Source: Mycolicibacter heraklionensis | GTDB lineage: Bacteria > Actinomycetota > Actinomycetes > Mycobacteriales > Mycobacteriaceae | DNA length: 64,000 bases | NCBI GenBank assembly: GCA_001673575.1 | Contig: LZME01000007.1 | Location: 21,545 to 85,544 of the forward strand | Reading direction: 5' to 3' | In this document: one piece after another, positions 1-10,167 of the stretch | How positions within the stretch are numbered: position 1 is the stretch's first letter | How the letters are laid out: each line of letters begins with the position of its first letter | Notes under the pieces: generated by a model | What the model saw: the letters and a program-made list of their open reading frames with translations, nothing else | The model's database searches: none | Told to the model about the DNA's origin: nothing | Made by a program: the position numbers and the translations under genes

Positions 1-1461
1 CGTGCCGGCGAATCCGGCCACTCCCTGCGACGACGCAGCCACGGTCGCCTCAGCCTGCTCCGCCCAATCCGGCGTCACCCCGACGTTGAGCTCCATGACA
101 GCGTCGTCGGGCCGGCGCATCTTGGTGCGCTTCCGGCGTCGGGCCCGCTGCTGATCGCGGTCGGCAGCGGTTGCCGCAGCGGCTGCCACAGAACCGCGCG
201 GCTCGGAGGCCTTGCGCGATGCTCCCGCCCCTAGGGGCATGCCGGAACCGGTGCCGATGCCCGGCGGACCAAGCAGATACGGCGGGAAGAACGGCGCGCC
301 GCCCGGTGGCGGGGGTGGCGCCGCCGGCGCGGGGCCGCTGACGCCGGCCGTCGCGGGGGCCGGTGCTGGAGCCGGCGCGGGGGCCGGCGCGGTCGGAATC
401 GCGGGTGCCGGCGCTCCGGCCGAGCCGGATCCGAATCCGGCAAGGGCGTCGGGCATGCCGCCCAACGGCAGCGGTGGGAGCGGTTGCGGAAGGCCGGCCA
501 ATCCGGCCAGCCCGGCAAAGCCGCCCACCGCGCCCACCGGGGCGACCAACACGCCGATCGCGGCGGCGAACAACTGGGGTGACTGGGCCAGCCAGGAACC
601 GATCTCGGCCAGGTGTGTCGGCCAGTCGAACTCGGCGAGCTGAACCAGGTATTGGAACGCCAATGCGGGGTTCTGCTGGAAGTTCACGCCGAGTTGCTGA
701 AAGTCCTCCAACAGTTCCAGTGCCCGCACCAGCCAGAACATCGGCTGATTGGGATCGACGTACTCGTCATAGGGAATCCCGTTCATCATCGCGTGGGCGG
801 GATCCCAATTGATCTGCCCGTTGCTGGCGGTCTGCAGAATCTTGGCGATCAGCTGATCCAGCGGATCGTTGACGGTGGGATCGGTGCCCTCGTCGTCATC
901 GGCGGGTTGGGCGTCGGTCTTGACGATCGGGGGCGCCGCCGGGATGCGCGGCATCGAGGCCACCGCCGCGCCACTGACCGCTTGATACGTTGCCATGGCC
1001 GCTGCGGCCTGCACCCACATCCGCACGTAATCGGCCTCGTTGACCGCAATCGGAATGGTGTTGACCCCAAAGAAGTTCGTCGCCACCAACACCGCGTGGG
1101 TGGCGTGATTGGCGGCCAGTTCCGGCAGCGTCGGCATGGCCGCCAGCGCGCTGACGTAGGCCCCGGCGGCCGTCTCGTATTGGGCGGCGGTTGCCGCACT
1201 GTCCGCGCTGGCCTGCCTCAGCCACGCCAGGTAGGGCGAGTGCGCTGTCGCATACTCCTGCGCGCTCGGGCCTTGCCACGCCCCGGCCTCAACGGAGCCC
1301 AGCAGCGCCAGTAGTTCATCAGCGGCGTCGGCGTACTGGGCTCCTAGGGCCGACCACGCGGAAGCGGATGCCAGCAGCGGACCGGGCCCCGCTCCGGCGC
1401 TCAGCAAGGCGGAGTGCACCTCGGGCGGAGAGGCCATCCATGCCGGCGCCGGCGCGGTCAC
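1..1461 (-). CDS. PPE family protein (3' end outside window)
   Basis: The reading frame is open from a GTG at 1461 to the window edge (487 codons seen). The N-terminus reads VTAPAPAWMASPPEVHSALL, with the Pro-Pro-Glu signature at about residues 12-14. This is followed by the conserved PPE helical domain, including WQGPSA and ATNFFGVNTIPIAVNEADYVRMW, to about residue 180. The rest is Ala/Pro/Gly-rich, ending in a basic RRRKRTKMRR-type stretch and MELNVGVTPDW before the edge. PPE proteins pair with PE partners and are exported by type VII (ESX) systems. The N-terminal wording is close to that of M. tuberculosis PPE4 (from memory). An alternative in-frame GTG lies at 1479 with no better ribosome site. 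No PE gene is visible beside it. Confidence 0.9.
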   Translation of the reverse strand, partial: MTAPAPAWMASPPEVHSALLSAGAGPGPLLASASAWSALGAQYADAADELLALLGSVEAGAWQGPSAQEYATAHSPYLAWLRQASADSAATAAQYETAAGAYVSALAAMPTLPELAANHATHAVLVATNFFGVNTIPIAVNEADYVRMWVQAAAAMATYQAVSGAAVASMPRIPAAPPIVKTDAQPADDDEGTDPTVNDPLDQLIAKILQTASNGQINWDPAHAMMNGIPYDEYVDPNQPMFWLVRALELLEDFQQLGVNFQQNPALAFQYLVQLAEFDWPTHLAEIGSWLAQSPQLFAAAIGVLVAPVGAVGGFAGLAGLAGLPQPLPPLPLGGMPDALAGFGSGSAGAPAPAIPTAPAPAPAPAPAPATAGVSGPAPAAPPPPPGGAPFFPPYLLGPPGIGTGSGMPLGAGASRKASEPRGSVAAAAATAADRDQQRARRRKRTKMRRPDDAVMELNVGVTPDWAEQAEATVAASSQGVAGFAGT

Positions 1462-1606
1462 GACCTGCCACCCGCCCACTTGTTGAATATGATTGTCATT
1501 ATCGTCGATTGAATACCTGCGGTAGTGCGTGCACAAGGTGCGCCACCCTCGCGTTACCTGGGCCAATGCTGTGAGATGAACCGAGCCGACTGGCACGATC
1601 AGTCAC

Positions 1607-2086
1607 ATGCCGACCCCGCAGTTCATCGTCGACCTACGCACCCATATCGGCCATGCCCCGCTGTGGCTGATCGGCGTGACGGCCGTGGTTGTCCGCGGCG
1701 ACGAAGTACTGCTCGTCGAGCGCGCCGACAACGGCATCTGGGCGCCGGTGACCGGGATCGTCGACCCCGGCGAAGAGCCGGCTGACGCCGCCGTCCGCGA
1801 GGTCGCCGAGGAGACCGGTGTCGCCGCGGTGCCCACACGGCTGGCCTGGGTGCATGTCACCCCGCCCGTCACCCACGTGAACGGGGATCAGGCGCAGTAC
1901 CTCGACCACGTCTTTCTAATGCGTTGGGTAGCAGGCGAGCCCTACGCCGCCGACGACGAGAGCACCGACGCGCGCTGGTACCCGCGCACCGCGCTGCCCG
2001 ACCTGCCGGAGCGAATGCGGACGCGGATCAACGCCGCGCTGGACTCGGGCCGAGAAACCCGATTCGAATGGAGCGCGGGGTCCTAG
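1607..2086 (+). CDS. NUDIX hydrolase
   Basis: A 159-residue protein with a complete Nudix box: G50-x5-E56-x7-R64-E65-V66-x-E68-E69-x-G71-V72. This box binds the metal that hydrolyses a nucleoside diphosphate linked to another moiety. The N-terminal half carries the usual beta strand and basic segment ([16 protein letters not shown]). Length is typical of single-domain housecleaning Nudix enzymes; the substrate cannot be read from sequence. It faces ctaB tail to tail, and the two stop codons share the 4-bp palindrome CTAG at 2083-2086. Confidence 0.9.
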   Translation: MPTPQFIVDLRTHIGHAPLWLIGVTAVVVRGDEVLLVERADNGIWAPVTGIVDPGEEPADAAVREVAEETGVAAVPTRLAWVHVTPPVTHVNGDQAQYLDHVFLMRWVAGEPYAADDESTDARWYPRTALPDLPERMRTRINAALDSGRETRFEWSAGS

Positions 2087-3006
2087 AACAGGGTGGGCAG
2101 GCCGATGGCCGAGTCCACCGCCAGTGCACAGAAGACCAGCGCCAGGTAGTTGTTGGACTGCAGGAACAACCGCAGCGGCTTGACCGGCTCACCGCGACGT
2201 ACGCCCGCGTACAGCTGGTGGGCCATGGCCAGGAACCACGCGCCGGCCACTACCGCGACCGCCGCATACAGCCAGCCTGCGGCGGGCACCAGCGCCAGCG
2301 TCGCCAGCACCGTCGCCCAGGTGTAGACCACGATCCGGTGGGTGACCACGTGCTCGCTGGCGACCACCGGCAGCATGGGCACCCCCGCCGCCGCGTAGTC
2401 CTCCTTGTAGCGCATCGCCAGCGCCCAGGTGTGCGGCGGCGTCCAGAAGAAGATCACCAAGAACATCACCAGCGCGGGCCAGCCGATGGTGCCGGTGACC
2501 GCCGACCAGCCGATCACCACCGGCATGCAGCCGGCCGCCCCGCCCCACACCACGTTCTGGGAGGTGCGCCGCTTGAGCACCATCGAGTAGATCAGCACGT
2601 AAAACGCGATGGTGGCCGTGGCCAGCAGGCCCGACATCAAGTTCGTGGTACGCCACAGCCACATGAACGAGCCGGCACCGAGCGCCAGGCTGAACACCAG
2701 GGCGTTGCGGGTCGGCACTGCGTCACGAGCCAGCGGACGGCGCGCGGTGCGCTTCATCACCTTGTCGATGTCGGCGTCGACCACGCAGTTCAGCGCGTTG
2801 GCGCTGGCGGCGGCCAGCATCCCGCCGATCAGCGTGTTGAAGATCAGCAACGGATTCACCGTGCCGCGGTCGGCCAGCAACATCGCCGGAATGGTCGTGA
2901 CCAGCAGCAACTCGATGATTCGGGGCTTGGTCAACGACAGATACGCCAACAACGTGTTGCGCACAGCGCGTATTCGGCGCGGCTGAGCGCGCTCGCGAAT
3001 ACTCAC
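2083..3006 (-). CDS. ctaB: Protoheme IX farnesyltransferase (heme O synthase)
   Basis: A 307-residue polytopic membrane prenyltransferase of the UbiA superfamily. It converts heme b to heme o by adding a farnesyl group, a step in making heme a for the aa3 cytochrome oxidase. Two Asp-rich motifs are visible: N73-CVV-D77-ADI-D81 in the first cytoplasmic loop, and [14 protein letters not shown] in the second. About nine hydrophobic segments fit the family. The gene is divergent from tkt, the same arrangement as ctaB/tkt in M. tuberculosis (Rv1451/Rv1449c). Confidence 0.96.
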   Translation of the reverse strand: MSIRERAQPRRIRAVRNTLLAYLSLTKPRIIELLLVTTIPAMLLADRGTVNPLLIFNTLIGGMLAAASANALNCVVDADIDKVMKRTARRPLARDAVPTRNALVFSLALGAGSFMWLWRTTNLMSGLLATATIAFYVLIYSMVLKRRTSQNVVWGGAAGCMPVVIGWSAVTGTIGWPALVMFLVIFFWTPPHTWALAMRYKEDYAAAGVPMLPVVASEHVVTHRIVVYTWATVLATLALVPAAGWLYAAVAVVAGAWFLAMAHQLYAGVRRGEPVKPLRLFLQSNNYLALVFCALAVDSAIGLPTLF

Positions 3007-3032
3007 GTGATGACTCCTAGGATGGCAGCTGC

Positions 3033-3078
3033 GACGCCAGCTTCGACTTCGGACGGACGCCAGCTTCTACTACGGACG
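3033..3078. repeat. Two tandem 23-bp repeats between ctaB and tkt
   Basis: Two adjacent 23-bp copies (3033-3055 and 3056-3078) begin GACGCCAGCTTC and end CGGACG. They differ at two positions. They lie in the divergent ctaB/tkt promoter region, immediately upstream of ctaB. Function is unknown; a duplicated binding site or simple slippage are both possible. Confidence 0.7.
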
Positions 3079-3235
3079 ATGGTAGACCGCTTGGCCAGGT
3101 CGTCCGAATCGCAGGGTCAATTCACGGCGAATCCACACGGCGACCGGACCTGCAACACTGCGCGTGCCCGCATTAGGGTGAGAACCAGCCAGGCTTGTTT
3201 TGAAGACCTATCTCGAAGATGAGGACCCGACGTTC

Positions 3236-5335
3236 GTGACCACTGCTGCAGAGATCTCCGCTCTTACCCGCCCGCACCACCCCGCTGACTGGGCCGAGAT
3301 CGACTCCGTCGCAGTCGACACCGCCCGGGTGCTGGCCGCCGACGCGGTGCAGAAGGTCGGCAACGGCCACCCGGGCACCGCAATGAGCCTCGCGCCGCTG
3401 GCCTACACGCTGTTCCAGCGGGTGATGCGCCACGACCCGTCCGACACCACATGGCTGGGCCGCGACCGGTTCGTGCTGTCCTGCGGGCACTCCAGCCTGA
3501 CCCTGTACATCCAGCTCTACCTGGGCGGTTTCGGGCTGGAACTGGCCGACATCGAGGCACTGCGAACCTGGGGCTCCAAGACGCCAGGCCACCCGGAGTT
3601 CCGCCACACCAAGGGTGTGGAGATCACCACCGGCCCGCTCGGACAGGGCCTGGCCTCGGCGGTCGGCATGGCGATGGCCGCCCGCTACGAGCGCGGCCTG
3701 TTCGACCCGGAGACCGCGCCCGGCGAGAGCCCGTTCGACCACTTCGTCTACGTGATCGCCTCCGACGGCGACATCCAGGAGGGCGTCACCAGTGAGGCCT
3801 CCTCGCTGGCCGGCGTTCAGCAGCTGGGCAACCTGATCGTGTTCTACGACCACAACAAGATCTCCATCGAAGACGACACCGCGATCGCCCTCTGTGAGGA
3901 CACCGCGGCCCGCTACCGGTCCTACGGCTGGCACGTCCAGGAGGTCGAAGGCGGCGAGAACGTGACCGGCATCGAGGAGGCCATCGCCAACGCGAAGGCC
4001 GTCACCGACAAGCCCTCGTTCATCTCGCTGCGCACGATCATCGGCTACCCGTCCCCGGGCAAGATGAACACCGGAGCCATCCACGGTTCCGCGCTCGGCG
4101 GCGACGAGGTGGCCGCCACCAAGACCGCCCTCGGATTCGATCCGGACAAGGCGTTCGACGTCCGCGAAGACGTGATCACCCACACCCGCGGGCTGGTGGC
4201 ACGCGGTAAGCAGGCCCGCGCCGACTGGCAGCAGCAGTTCGAGTCGTGGGCGGCCCGCGAGCCGGAGCGCAAGGCACTGCTGGACCGGTTGATCGCCGGT
4301 GAACTGCCCGAGGGCTGGGACGCCGAGCTGCCGTACTGGGAGCCCGGCTCCAAGGCCGTGGCCACCCGCGCCGCATCCGGCAAGGTGCTCAACGCAGTCG
4401 GCGCCAAGCTTCCTGAATTGTGGGGTGGCTCAGCCGATCTGGCGGGCAGCAACAACACCACCATGGACGGCGTCAAGTCGTTCGGACCGGCGTCGATCTC
4501 CACCGGCGAGTACACCGCCGACCCCTACGGCCGCACCCTGCACTTCGGGATCCGCGAGCACGCGATGGGCTCGATCCTGTCGGGCATCGTGCTGCACGGG
4601 CCCACCCGCGCCTACGGCGGCACGTTCCTGCAGTTCTCCGACTACATGCGGCCCGCGGTCCGGTTGGCGGCGTTGATGGACATCGACCCGATCTACGTGT
4701 GGACGCACGACTCGATCGGGCTCGGCGAAGACGGTCCGACGCACCAGCCGATCGAGCACCTGGCGGCCCTGCGTGCCATCCCCCGCCTTTCGGTGGTGCG
4801 GCCGGCGGACGCCAATGAGACCGCGTACGCCTGGCGCACGGTGCTGGCCCGCGGCGCGAGCAGCGGTCCGGTCGGGCTGATCCTGACCCGGCAGAATGTG
4901 CCGATCATCGAGGGCACCGACGCCGAAGGCGTCGCCCGCGGAGGCTACGTGCTGGGCGGTCTCGAAGCCGCCGGCGCCGAAGACCCCGACGTGGTGTTGA
5001 TCGCCACCGGTTCGGAGGTGCAGCTCGCGGTCGAAGCGCAGAAACTCTTGGCGGCCAAGGACATCAACGCCCGCGTGGTGTCCATGACGTGTCTGGAGTG
5101 GTTCGAATCGCAGCCGGCCGACTACCGTGACGCGGTGCTGCCGCCGTCGGTGTCGGCTCGGGTGGCGGTTGAAGCCGGTATCGCACAGTGCTGGCACAAG
5201 ATCGTCGGCGACACCGGCGAGATCGTGTCGATCGAACGCTACGGCGAGTCCGCCGACTACCAAACGCTGTTCCGTGAGTTCGGCCTGACCGCGGAGGCTG
5301 TCGTCGCCGCCGCCGAAAGAACACTGGAAAACTGA
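3236..5335 (+). CDS. tkt: Transketolase
   Basis: Thiamine-diphosphate enzyme moving two-carbon ketol units between sugar phosphates in the non-oxidative pentose phosphate pathway. The domains are in family order: the TPP-binding half with GNGHPGTAMSLAPLAY and ASDGDIQEGVTSEA (the GDG-type motif), then the pyrimidine-binding half with IREHAMG and a C-terminal domain ending in FGLTAEAVVAAAERTLEN. I chose GTG at 3236 (699 residues) because GAGGA sits 10 bases upstream and the protein then begins VTTAAEISALTRP, as in M. tuberculosis Tkt. An upstream in-frame TTG at 3200 would add 12 unconserved residues. First gene of the tkt-tal-zwf-opcA-pgl run. Confidence 0.97.
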   Translation: MTTAAEISALTRPHHPADWAEIDSVAVDTARVLAADAVQKVGNGHPGTAMSLAPLAYTLFQRVMRHDPSDTTWLGRDRFVLSCGHSSLTLYIQLYLGGFGLELADIEALRTWGSKTPGHPEFRHTKGVEITTGPLGQGLASAVGMAMAARYERGLFDPETAPGESPFDHFVYVIASDGDIQEGVTSEASSLAGVQQLGNLIVFYDHNKISIEDDTAIALCEDTAARYRSYGWHVQEVEGGENVTGIEEAIANAKAVTDKPSFISLRTIIGYPSPGKMNTGAIHGSALGGDEVAATKTALGFDPDKAFDVREDVITHTRGLVARGKQARADWQQQFESWAAREPERKALLDRLIAGELPEGWDAELPYWEPGSKAVATRAASGKVLNAVGAKLPELWGGSADLAGSNNTTMDGVKSFGPASISTGEYTADPYGRTLHFGIREHAMGSILSGIVLHGPTRAYGGTFLQFSDYMRPAVRLAALMDIDPIYVWTHDSIGLGEDGPTHQPIEHLAALRAIPRLSVVRPADANETAYAWRTVLARGASSGPVGLILTRQNVPIIEGTDAEGVARGGYVLGGLEAAGAEDPDVVLIATGSEVQLAVEAQKLLAAKDINARVVSMTCLEWFESQPADYRDAVLPPSVSARVAVEAGIAQCWHKIVGDTGEIVSIERYGESADYQTLFREFGLTAEAVVAAAERTLEN

Positions 5336-5368
5336 CGTCAATCGAAACCGATTGAGAAGGAGCGCAAC

Positions 5369-6481
5369 ATGACTCAGAATCCCAAGCTTGCCGCTCTCAG
5401 CGCCGCAGGCGTGTCGGTGTGGCTCGATGATCTGTCCCGCGACCGACTCACGTCAGGCAACCTGGCCGACCTTGTCGCCACCCGCAGTGTGGTCGGGGTG
5501 ACCACGAACCCGACCATCTTCCAGAAAGCGCTGGAAAAGGGTCACGCCTACGACAAGCAGCTGGCCGAGCTGGCCGCTCGCGGCGCCGATGTGGACGCGG
5601 TGATCCGCACCGTCACCACCGACGACGTGCGCAACGCCTGCGACGTGCTGTCTGCTGCGTGGGAGGCGACCGACGGCGTGGACGGGCGGGTGTCGATCGA
5701 GGTCGATCCGCGCCTGGCTCACGAGACCGACAAGACCGTGGCCCAGGCCGTCGAGCTGTGGAAGATCGTCGACCGACCCAACCTGTACATCAAGATCCCG
5801 GCCACCAAGGCGGGCCTGCCGGCCATCACCGCGGTACTGGCCGAAGGGATTTCGGTCAACGTCACGCTGATCTTCTCCGTCGAACGGCACCGCGAGGTGA
5901 TGGACGCCTACCTGGCCGGTCTGGAGGCCGCCAAGGCCGCCGGACACGACCTGGCCAAGATCCACTCGGTGGCGTCGTTCTTCGTCTCCCGAGTGGACAC
6001 CGAGATCGACGCCCGGCTGGAGAAGATCGGCTCGGCCGAGGCGCTGGCGCTGCGCGGCAAGGCGGGCCTCGCCAATGCCCGATTGGCCTACGCGGCCTAC
6101 GAGGAAGTCTTCGCCGGCAAGCGCTTCGCCGAGCTGGCGGCCGACGGTGCGCGGGTGCAGCGGCCGTTGTGGGCGTCGACCGGGGTCAAGAACCCGGACT
6201 ACCCGGACACCCTCTACGTCACCGAGCTGGTCGCGGCCCACACCGTCAACACCATGCCGGAACCGACGTTGGACGCCGTGGCCGACCACGGGGACATCAC
6301 CGGCGACACCATCGCCGGGACCGCGGCGGCATCCCAGCAGGTCTTCGACCAACTCGCGGCGGTGGGCATCGACCTGACCGATGTGTTCTTGGTGTTGGAG
6401 AACGAAGGCGTCGAGAAGTTCGAAGCGTCGTGGGGCGAACTGTTGGACGCCACGGCAACGCAACTCGAAGAGGCCAAGTGA
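5369..6481 (+). CDS. tal: Transaldolase
   Basis: A 370-residue class I aldolase that moves a dihydroxyacetone unit between sedoheptulose-7-phosphate and glyceraldehyde-3-phosphate. Visible family segments are [15 protein letters not shown] near the N-terminus, the Schiff-base lysine region [14 protein letters not shown], and the [13 protein letters not shown] strand. Length matches the long actinobacterial type. GAAGGAG lies 10 bases before the ATG, 33 bp after tkt. The stop at 6479-6481 is followed by zwf after 4 bp, so co-transcription and close translational coupling are likely. Confidence 0.97.
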   Translation: MTQNPKLAALSAAGVSVWLDDLSRDRLTSGNLADLVATRSVVGVTTNPTIFQKALEKGHAYDKQLAELAARGADVDAVIRTVTTDDVRNACDVLSAAWEATDGVDGRVSIEVDPRLAHETDKTVAQAVELWKIVDRPNLYIKIPATKAGLPAITAVLAEGISVNVTLIFSVERHREVMDAYLAGLEAAKAAGHDLAKIHSVASFFVSRVDTEIDARLEKIGSAEALALRGKAGLANARLAYAAYEEVFAGKRFAELAADGARVQRPLWASTGVKNPDYPDTLYVTELVAAHTVNTMPEPTLDAVADHGDITGDTIAGTAAASQQVFDQLAAVGIDLTDVFLVLENEGVEKFEASWGELLDATATQLEEAK

Positions 6482-6485
6482 TCTG

Positions 6486-8042
6486 ATGGCCGGCGCCGGG
6501 GCAGCGCGAAACACTCCGTCGGGGTGGCAGAACCCGCTGCGAGACAAGCGAGACAAACGCCTGCCCCGCATCGCCGGCCCCTGCGGCGTGGTGATATTCG
6601 GGGTCACCGGCGACCTGGCCCGGCGCAAGCTCATGCCCGCCATCTACGACCTGGCCAACCGCGGGTTGTTGCCGGCAACCTTTGCGCTGGTCGGTTTCGC
6701 CCGCCGGGACTGGGCCGACGAGGACTTCGCCGACGTGGTCTACCAGGCCGTCAAGGAGCACGCCCGAACCCCGTTCCGGCAGGTGGTGTGGGACCGGCTG
6801 GCATCCGGATTCCGTTTCGTCACCGGCACATTCGATGACGACGAGGCCTTTGCCCGGCTAGCGCAGACGCTCGAGGAGCTCGATGCTGAGCGCGGCACCG
6901 GCGGCAATCACGCGTTCTACCTGTCGATCCCGCCCGGTGCTTTCCCGGTGGTCTGCGAGAAGCTGCACTCGACGGGGCTGGCCCGGCCGCGGGACGGGCG
7001 GTGGAGCCGGGTGGTGATCGAGAAGCCGTTCGGTCACGACCTGACCAGCGCGGTCGAGCTCAACAGCGTGGTCAACAGTGTCTTCCCGGAAGAGTCGGTG
7101 TTCCGGATCGACCACTACCTGGGCAAGGAGACAGTGCAGAACATCCTGGCGCTGCGCTTCGCCAACCAGCTGTTCGACCCGATCTGGAACGCCCACTACG
7201 TCGACCACGTGCAGATCACCATGGCCGAGGACATCGGCTTGGGCGGGCGAGCCGGCTACTACGACGGTATCGGCGCTGCCCGCGACGTGATCCAGAATCA
7301 TCTGCTGCAGTTGCTGGCACTCACCGCGATGGAGGAGCCGGTGAGCTTCTCCCCTGCCGAACTGCAGTCCGAGAAGATCAAGGTGCTCTCGGCCACCCGG
7401 CTGGCACAGCCGCTGGATGAGACCACCTCTCGCGGTCAGTACGCCGCCGGGTGGCAGGGTGGCGAACGCGTCGTGGGCCTGCTCGACGAGGAGGGGTTCG
7501 CCCACGATTCACGGACCGAGACCTTCGCGGCGATCACCCTGGAGGTCGACACGCGGCGCTGGGCCGGCGTCCCGTTCTACCTGCGCACCGGCAAACGCCT
7601 AGGCCGGCGGGTCACGGAGATCGCGCTGGTGTTCAAGCGCGCACCGCACCTGCCGTTCGACGACACCATGACCGATGAATTGGGCAAGAACGCGTTGGTG
7701 ATTCGGGTGCAGCCCGACGAGGGAATCACCCTGCGGTTCGGGTCCAAGGTGCCCGGCCACCTGATGGAGGTCCGCGACGTCAACATGGACTTCTCCTACG
7801 GCTCGACGTTCTCCGAGGACTCACCGGAGGCCTACGAGCGGCTGATCCTGGATGTGCTGTTGGGTGAGCCCTCCCTGTTCCCGGTCAACGCCGAGGTCGA
7901 ATTATCTTGGGAGATCCTCGATCCAGTGCTCGAGAATTGGGCCGAGCACGGCAAGCCCGAGCCGTACGTGGCCGGAAGTTGGGGACCGCAGTCGGCGTTC
8001 GACATGCTGACGCGTTCCGGCCGGGAATGGCGGCGCCCGTGA
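6486..8042 (+). CDS. zwf: Glucose-6-phosphate 1-dehydrogenase
   Basis: First enzyme of the oxidative pentose phosphate branch, making NADPH and 6-phosphogluconolactone. The Rossmann motif GVVIFGVTGDLARRKLMPAI lies near residue 35. The substrate/catalytic signature RIDHYLGKE is near residue 215, followed by VQNILALRFAN. ATG 6486 gives 518 residues beginning MAGAGAARNTPSGW, then the conserved NPLRDKRDKRLPRIAGPCG. An open frame extends 35 codons further upstream but only overlaps tal. It is followed by its assembly factor opcA; this Zwf2 type depends on OpcA in actinobacteria. Confidence 0.97.
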   Translation: MAGAGAARNTPSGWQNPLRDKRDKRLPRIAGPCGVVIFGVTGDLARRKLMPAIYDLANRGLLPATFALVGFARRDWADEDFADVVYQAVKEHARTPFRQVVWDRLASGFRFVTGTFDDDEAFARLAQTLEELDAERGTGGNHAFYLSIPPGAFPVVCEKLHSTGLARPRDGRWSRVVIEKPFGHDLTSAVELNSVVNSVFPEESVFRIDHYLGKETVQNILALRFANQLFDPIWNAHYVDHVQITMAEDIGLGGRAGYYDGIGAARDVIQNHLLQLLALTAMEEPVSFSPAELQSEKIKVLSATRLAQPLDETTSRGQYAAGWQGGERVVGLLDEEGFAHDSRTETFAAITLEVDTRRWAGVPFYLRTGKRLGRRVTEIALVFKRAPHLPFDDTMTDELGKNALVIRVQPDEGITLRFGSKVPGHLMEVRDVNMDFSYGSTFSEDSPEAYERLILDVLLGEPSLFPVNAEVELSWEILDPVLENWAEHGKPEPYVAGSWGPQSAFDMLTRSGREWRRP

Positions 8043-8100
8043 TCCGCGCCGGCGACGATGCAGAGCGAGGCACGAGCGATGCTGAGGAGCGGCGCCCATG
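8040..8100 (+). repeat. MIRU-like element between zwf and opcA
   Basis: The 55-bp spacer runs from the zwf TGA to the opcA ATG and contains GCGCCGGCGACGATGCAGAG and GCTGAGGAGCGGCGCC. This matches, from memory, the consensus of mycobacterial interspersed repetitive units, which sit between operon genes, carry a strong GAGGAG ribosome site, and end at the next start codon. Here the GAGGAG lies 8 bases before the opcA ATG, so the repeat supplies the opcA ribosome-binding site. Confidence 0.6.
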
Positions 8101-9009
8101 ATAATCGAGTTGCCGAACACCACCACCACCGCGATCAACAAGAAACTCAACGCGATCCGCGAGCAGGTCGGTGCGGCGACGACGGGCCGGGTGCTGACGC
8201 TGATCATCGCGCTGGAAACCGACGCCCTGCTCGATGAGTCCATCGCGGCGGCCAACATCGCCAGCCAAGAACACCCGAGCCGGGTGATCGCGGTGGTCAG
8301 CAGCGATCCCGATTCCGGTGACTCGCGCTTGGATGCCGAGGTGCGGATGTTCGGCGATGCCGGTGCCAGCGAGGTGGTGGTGCTGCGGCTGTACGGCCCG
8401 CTGGCCGGTCACGCCGACGCGGTCGTGGTGCCCTTCCTGCTGCCCGATATCCCGGTGGTCGCGTGGTGGCCCGATGTCGCGCCCGCAGCACCGGCAACCG
8501 ACCCGCTGGGGGCCCTGGCATTGCGGCGAATCACCGACGCCACCAACGCACCCGATCCCCGGGCGGCGATCAACAGCCGCCGCGACGGCTACACCGCCGG
8601 CGACACGGACCTGTCGTGGAGTCGCATCACCTACTGGCGGGCGCTGCTCGCCTCCGCGCTGGACCAACCACCGTTCGAGCCGATCCGCTCGGCGGTGGTC
8701 TCCGGGCTGGCGACCGAACCGGCCCTGGACATCCTGGCCGGCTGGCTGGCCAGTCGCATCGACGGCCCGGTTCGGCGGGCGGTCGGCGAATTGAAGATCG
8801 AATTGACCCGCGACAGCGAGACCGTGGCGCTGAGCCGCCCTCAGGACGGGGTCACCGCCACTTTGAGCCGCACCGGAAGGCCCGCGGCGCTGGTGCCGCT
8901 GCCCCGCCGGGTGACCGCGGAGTGTCTGGCTGAAGATCTGCGCCGGCTCGATGCCGACGTCATTTACGGCGCCGCGCTGACGGGCCTGGAAGAAGTGGAG
9001 TATCTGTGA
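8098..9009 (+). CDS. opcA: Glucose-6-phosphate dehydrogenase assembly protein OpcA
   Basis: A 303-residue protein collinear with actinobacterial OpcA (Rv1446c). OpcA binds and activates Zwf rather than catalysing a reaction itself. Typical stretches are the N-terminal [20 protein letters not shown], the central [12 protein letters not shown], and [20 protein letters not shown]. It lies directly after zwf. Its stop overlaps the pgl GTG by 4 bp (GTGA at 9006-9009), which suggests coupled translation. Confidence 0.96.
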   Translation: MIIELPNTTTTAINKKLNAIREQVGAATTGRVLTLIIALETDALLDESIAAANIASQEHPSRVIAVVSSDPDSGDSRLDAEVRMFGDAGASEVVVLRLYGPLAGHADAVVVPFLLPDIPVVAWWPDVAPAAPATDPLGALALRRITDATNAPDPRAAINSRRDGYTAGDTDLSWSRITYWRALLASALDQPPFEPIRSAVVSGLATEPALDILAGWLASRIDGPVRRAVGELKIELTRDSETVALSRPQDGVTATLSRTGRPAALVPLPRRVTAECLAEDLRRLDADVIYGAALTGLEEVEYL

Positions 9010-9743
9010 TCGTTGCGACCTACCCCGACGCCGACGCACTGGTCGCCGCTGCCGGTGACCGGCTGGCCGATGCTGTCGAAGCGGCCATCGCCGCCCGGGG
9101 CCGGGCGTTGGTGGTGCTGACCGGCGGCGGTAACGGCATCGCTTTGCTGCATCGCCTCGGCGAGCACGCCGCGCGGATCGACTGGGCGAAGGTGCACCTG
9201 TTCTTCGGTGACGACCGCTTCGTTCCGGCGGACGACGCCGACCGCAACGACAAGCAGGCGCGCGAAGCGCTGTTGGGCCGCATCGAGATCCCGGCCGCCA
9301 ACGTGCACGCCATGCCGGCCAGCGACGGTGAATACGGCGACGACCTCGACGCCGCCGCGCAGGCCTACCAGGAGGTGCTGGCGGCCAACGCCGAGCCGGG
9401 TCAGCCCGCGCCGAACTTCGACGTACACCTGCTGGGTATGGGCGCCGAGGGTCACATCAACTCGCTGTTTCCCGACACCACGGCCGTCAAAGAGAACACC
9501 CGCCTGGTGGTTGGCGTTTCCGACTCGCCCAAGCCGCCCCCGCGCCGAATCACCTTGACCCTGCCCGCAATCCAGCGCTCCCGCGAGGTGTGGCTGGTGG
9601 TAGCCGGTGAGTCCAAGGCCGAGGCGGTCGCCGCCGCTGTTGGTGGCGCCGACCCGGTCGCGGTGCCCGCCGCCGGAGCCACGGGGCGCGAGCAGACGGT
9701 GTGGCTGCTCGATGAGGCGGCGGCGTCGCAGCTGCCGGGCTGA
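9006..9743 (+). CDS. pgl: 6-phosphogluconolactonase
   Basis: A 245-residue SIS/NagB-fold lactonase that hydrolyses the Zwf product to 6-phosphogluconate. Family segments are [14 protein letters not shown] near residue 40, [18 protein letters not shown] near 65, and [18 protein letters not shown] with the conserved GMG(P/A)EGH near 140. The start is the GTG at 9006 inside the opcA stop overlap. It matches DevB/Rv1445c in position and sequence. No 6-phosphogluconate dehydrogenase gene is present nearby. Confidence 0.95.
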   Translation: MIVATYPDADALVAAAGDRLADAVEAAIAARGRALVVLTGGGNGIALLHRLGEHAARIDWAKVHLFFGDDRFVPADDADRNDKQAREALLGRIEIPAANVHAMPASDGEYGDDLDAAAQAYQEVLAANAEPGQPAPNFDVHLLGMGAEGHINSLFPDTTAVKENTRLVVGVSDSPKPPPRRITLTLPAIQRSREVWLVVAGESKAEAVAAAVGGADPVAVPAAGATGREQTVWLLDEAAASQLPG

Positions 9744-9765
9744 TGCGCACGTCATAATGAGCGCT

Positions 9766-10155
9766 ATGGCAGACAGAGGCTCAGGCACCGGCACGGAACG
9801 TAAGCGGCTCAAGACTTTGGCTCAGGCGGCGTTGAACGCCGACGTGACGGTCGGGCAGCTCGAGGATGTGCTCGGCGGTCTGGGCGGCACCATGAATGAG
9901 CTCAACAGTTCCTTGGCCAACCTCAACGCCACGATCGAGCGCCTGGGCGGGGGCTTGGACCATCTTGAGGAGACCATGGCGAGCCTGGATGATCTGGCTC
10001 GTCGGCTGGTCACGCTGATCGAACCGGTGGAGGCCATCGTCAACCGGATCGACTACCTGGTGGAAGTCGGTGAAACGGCGATGTCGCCACTGGCGGCGAC
10101 CGAGAACGCGGTCCGCGGCGTGTTCAACGCCATGCGTAACCGGGTGGTGCGCTGA
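9766..10155 (+). CDS. Conserved small helical protein (Rv1444c-like)
   Basis: About 129 residues from ATG 9766 (an alternative ATG at 9757 adds three). It starts with a Lys/Arg-rich segment, ERKRLKTLAQAALNADVTVG. This is followed by long heptad-like helices with LGGTMNELNSSLANLNATIE and DHLEETMASLDDLARRLVTL, so a coiled-coil protein is likely. A homologue sits at the same place after devB in M. tuberculosis (Rv1444c), with no established function. It is the last gene before the hairpin at 10168. Confidence 0.8.
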   Translation: MADRGSGTGTERKRLKTLAQAALNADVTVGQLEDVLGGLGGTMNELNSSLANLNATIERLGGGLDHLEETMASLDDLARRLVTLIEPVEAIVNRIDYLVEVGETAMSPLAATENAVRGVFNAMRNRVVR

Positions 10156-10167
10156 CGCCTGGCCGAA

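Noticed and set aside
212-1574. Several long open frames on the plus strand opposite the PPE gene
   Set aside because: They are Ala/Pro/Arg/Gly-rich shadows of the high-GC PPE gene; the minus frame has a recognisable PPE domain.
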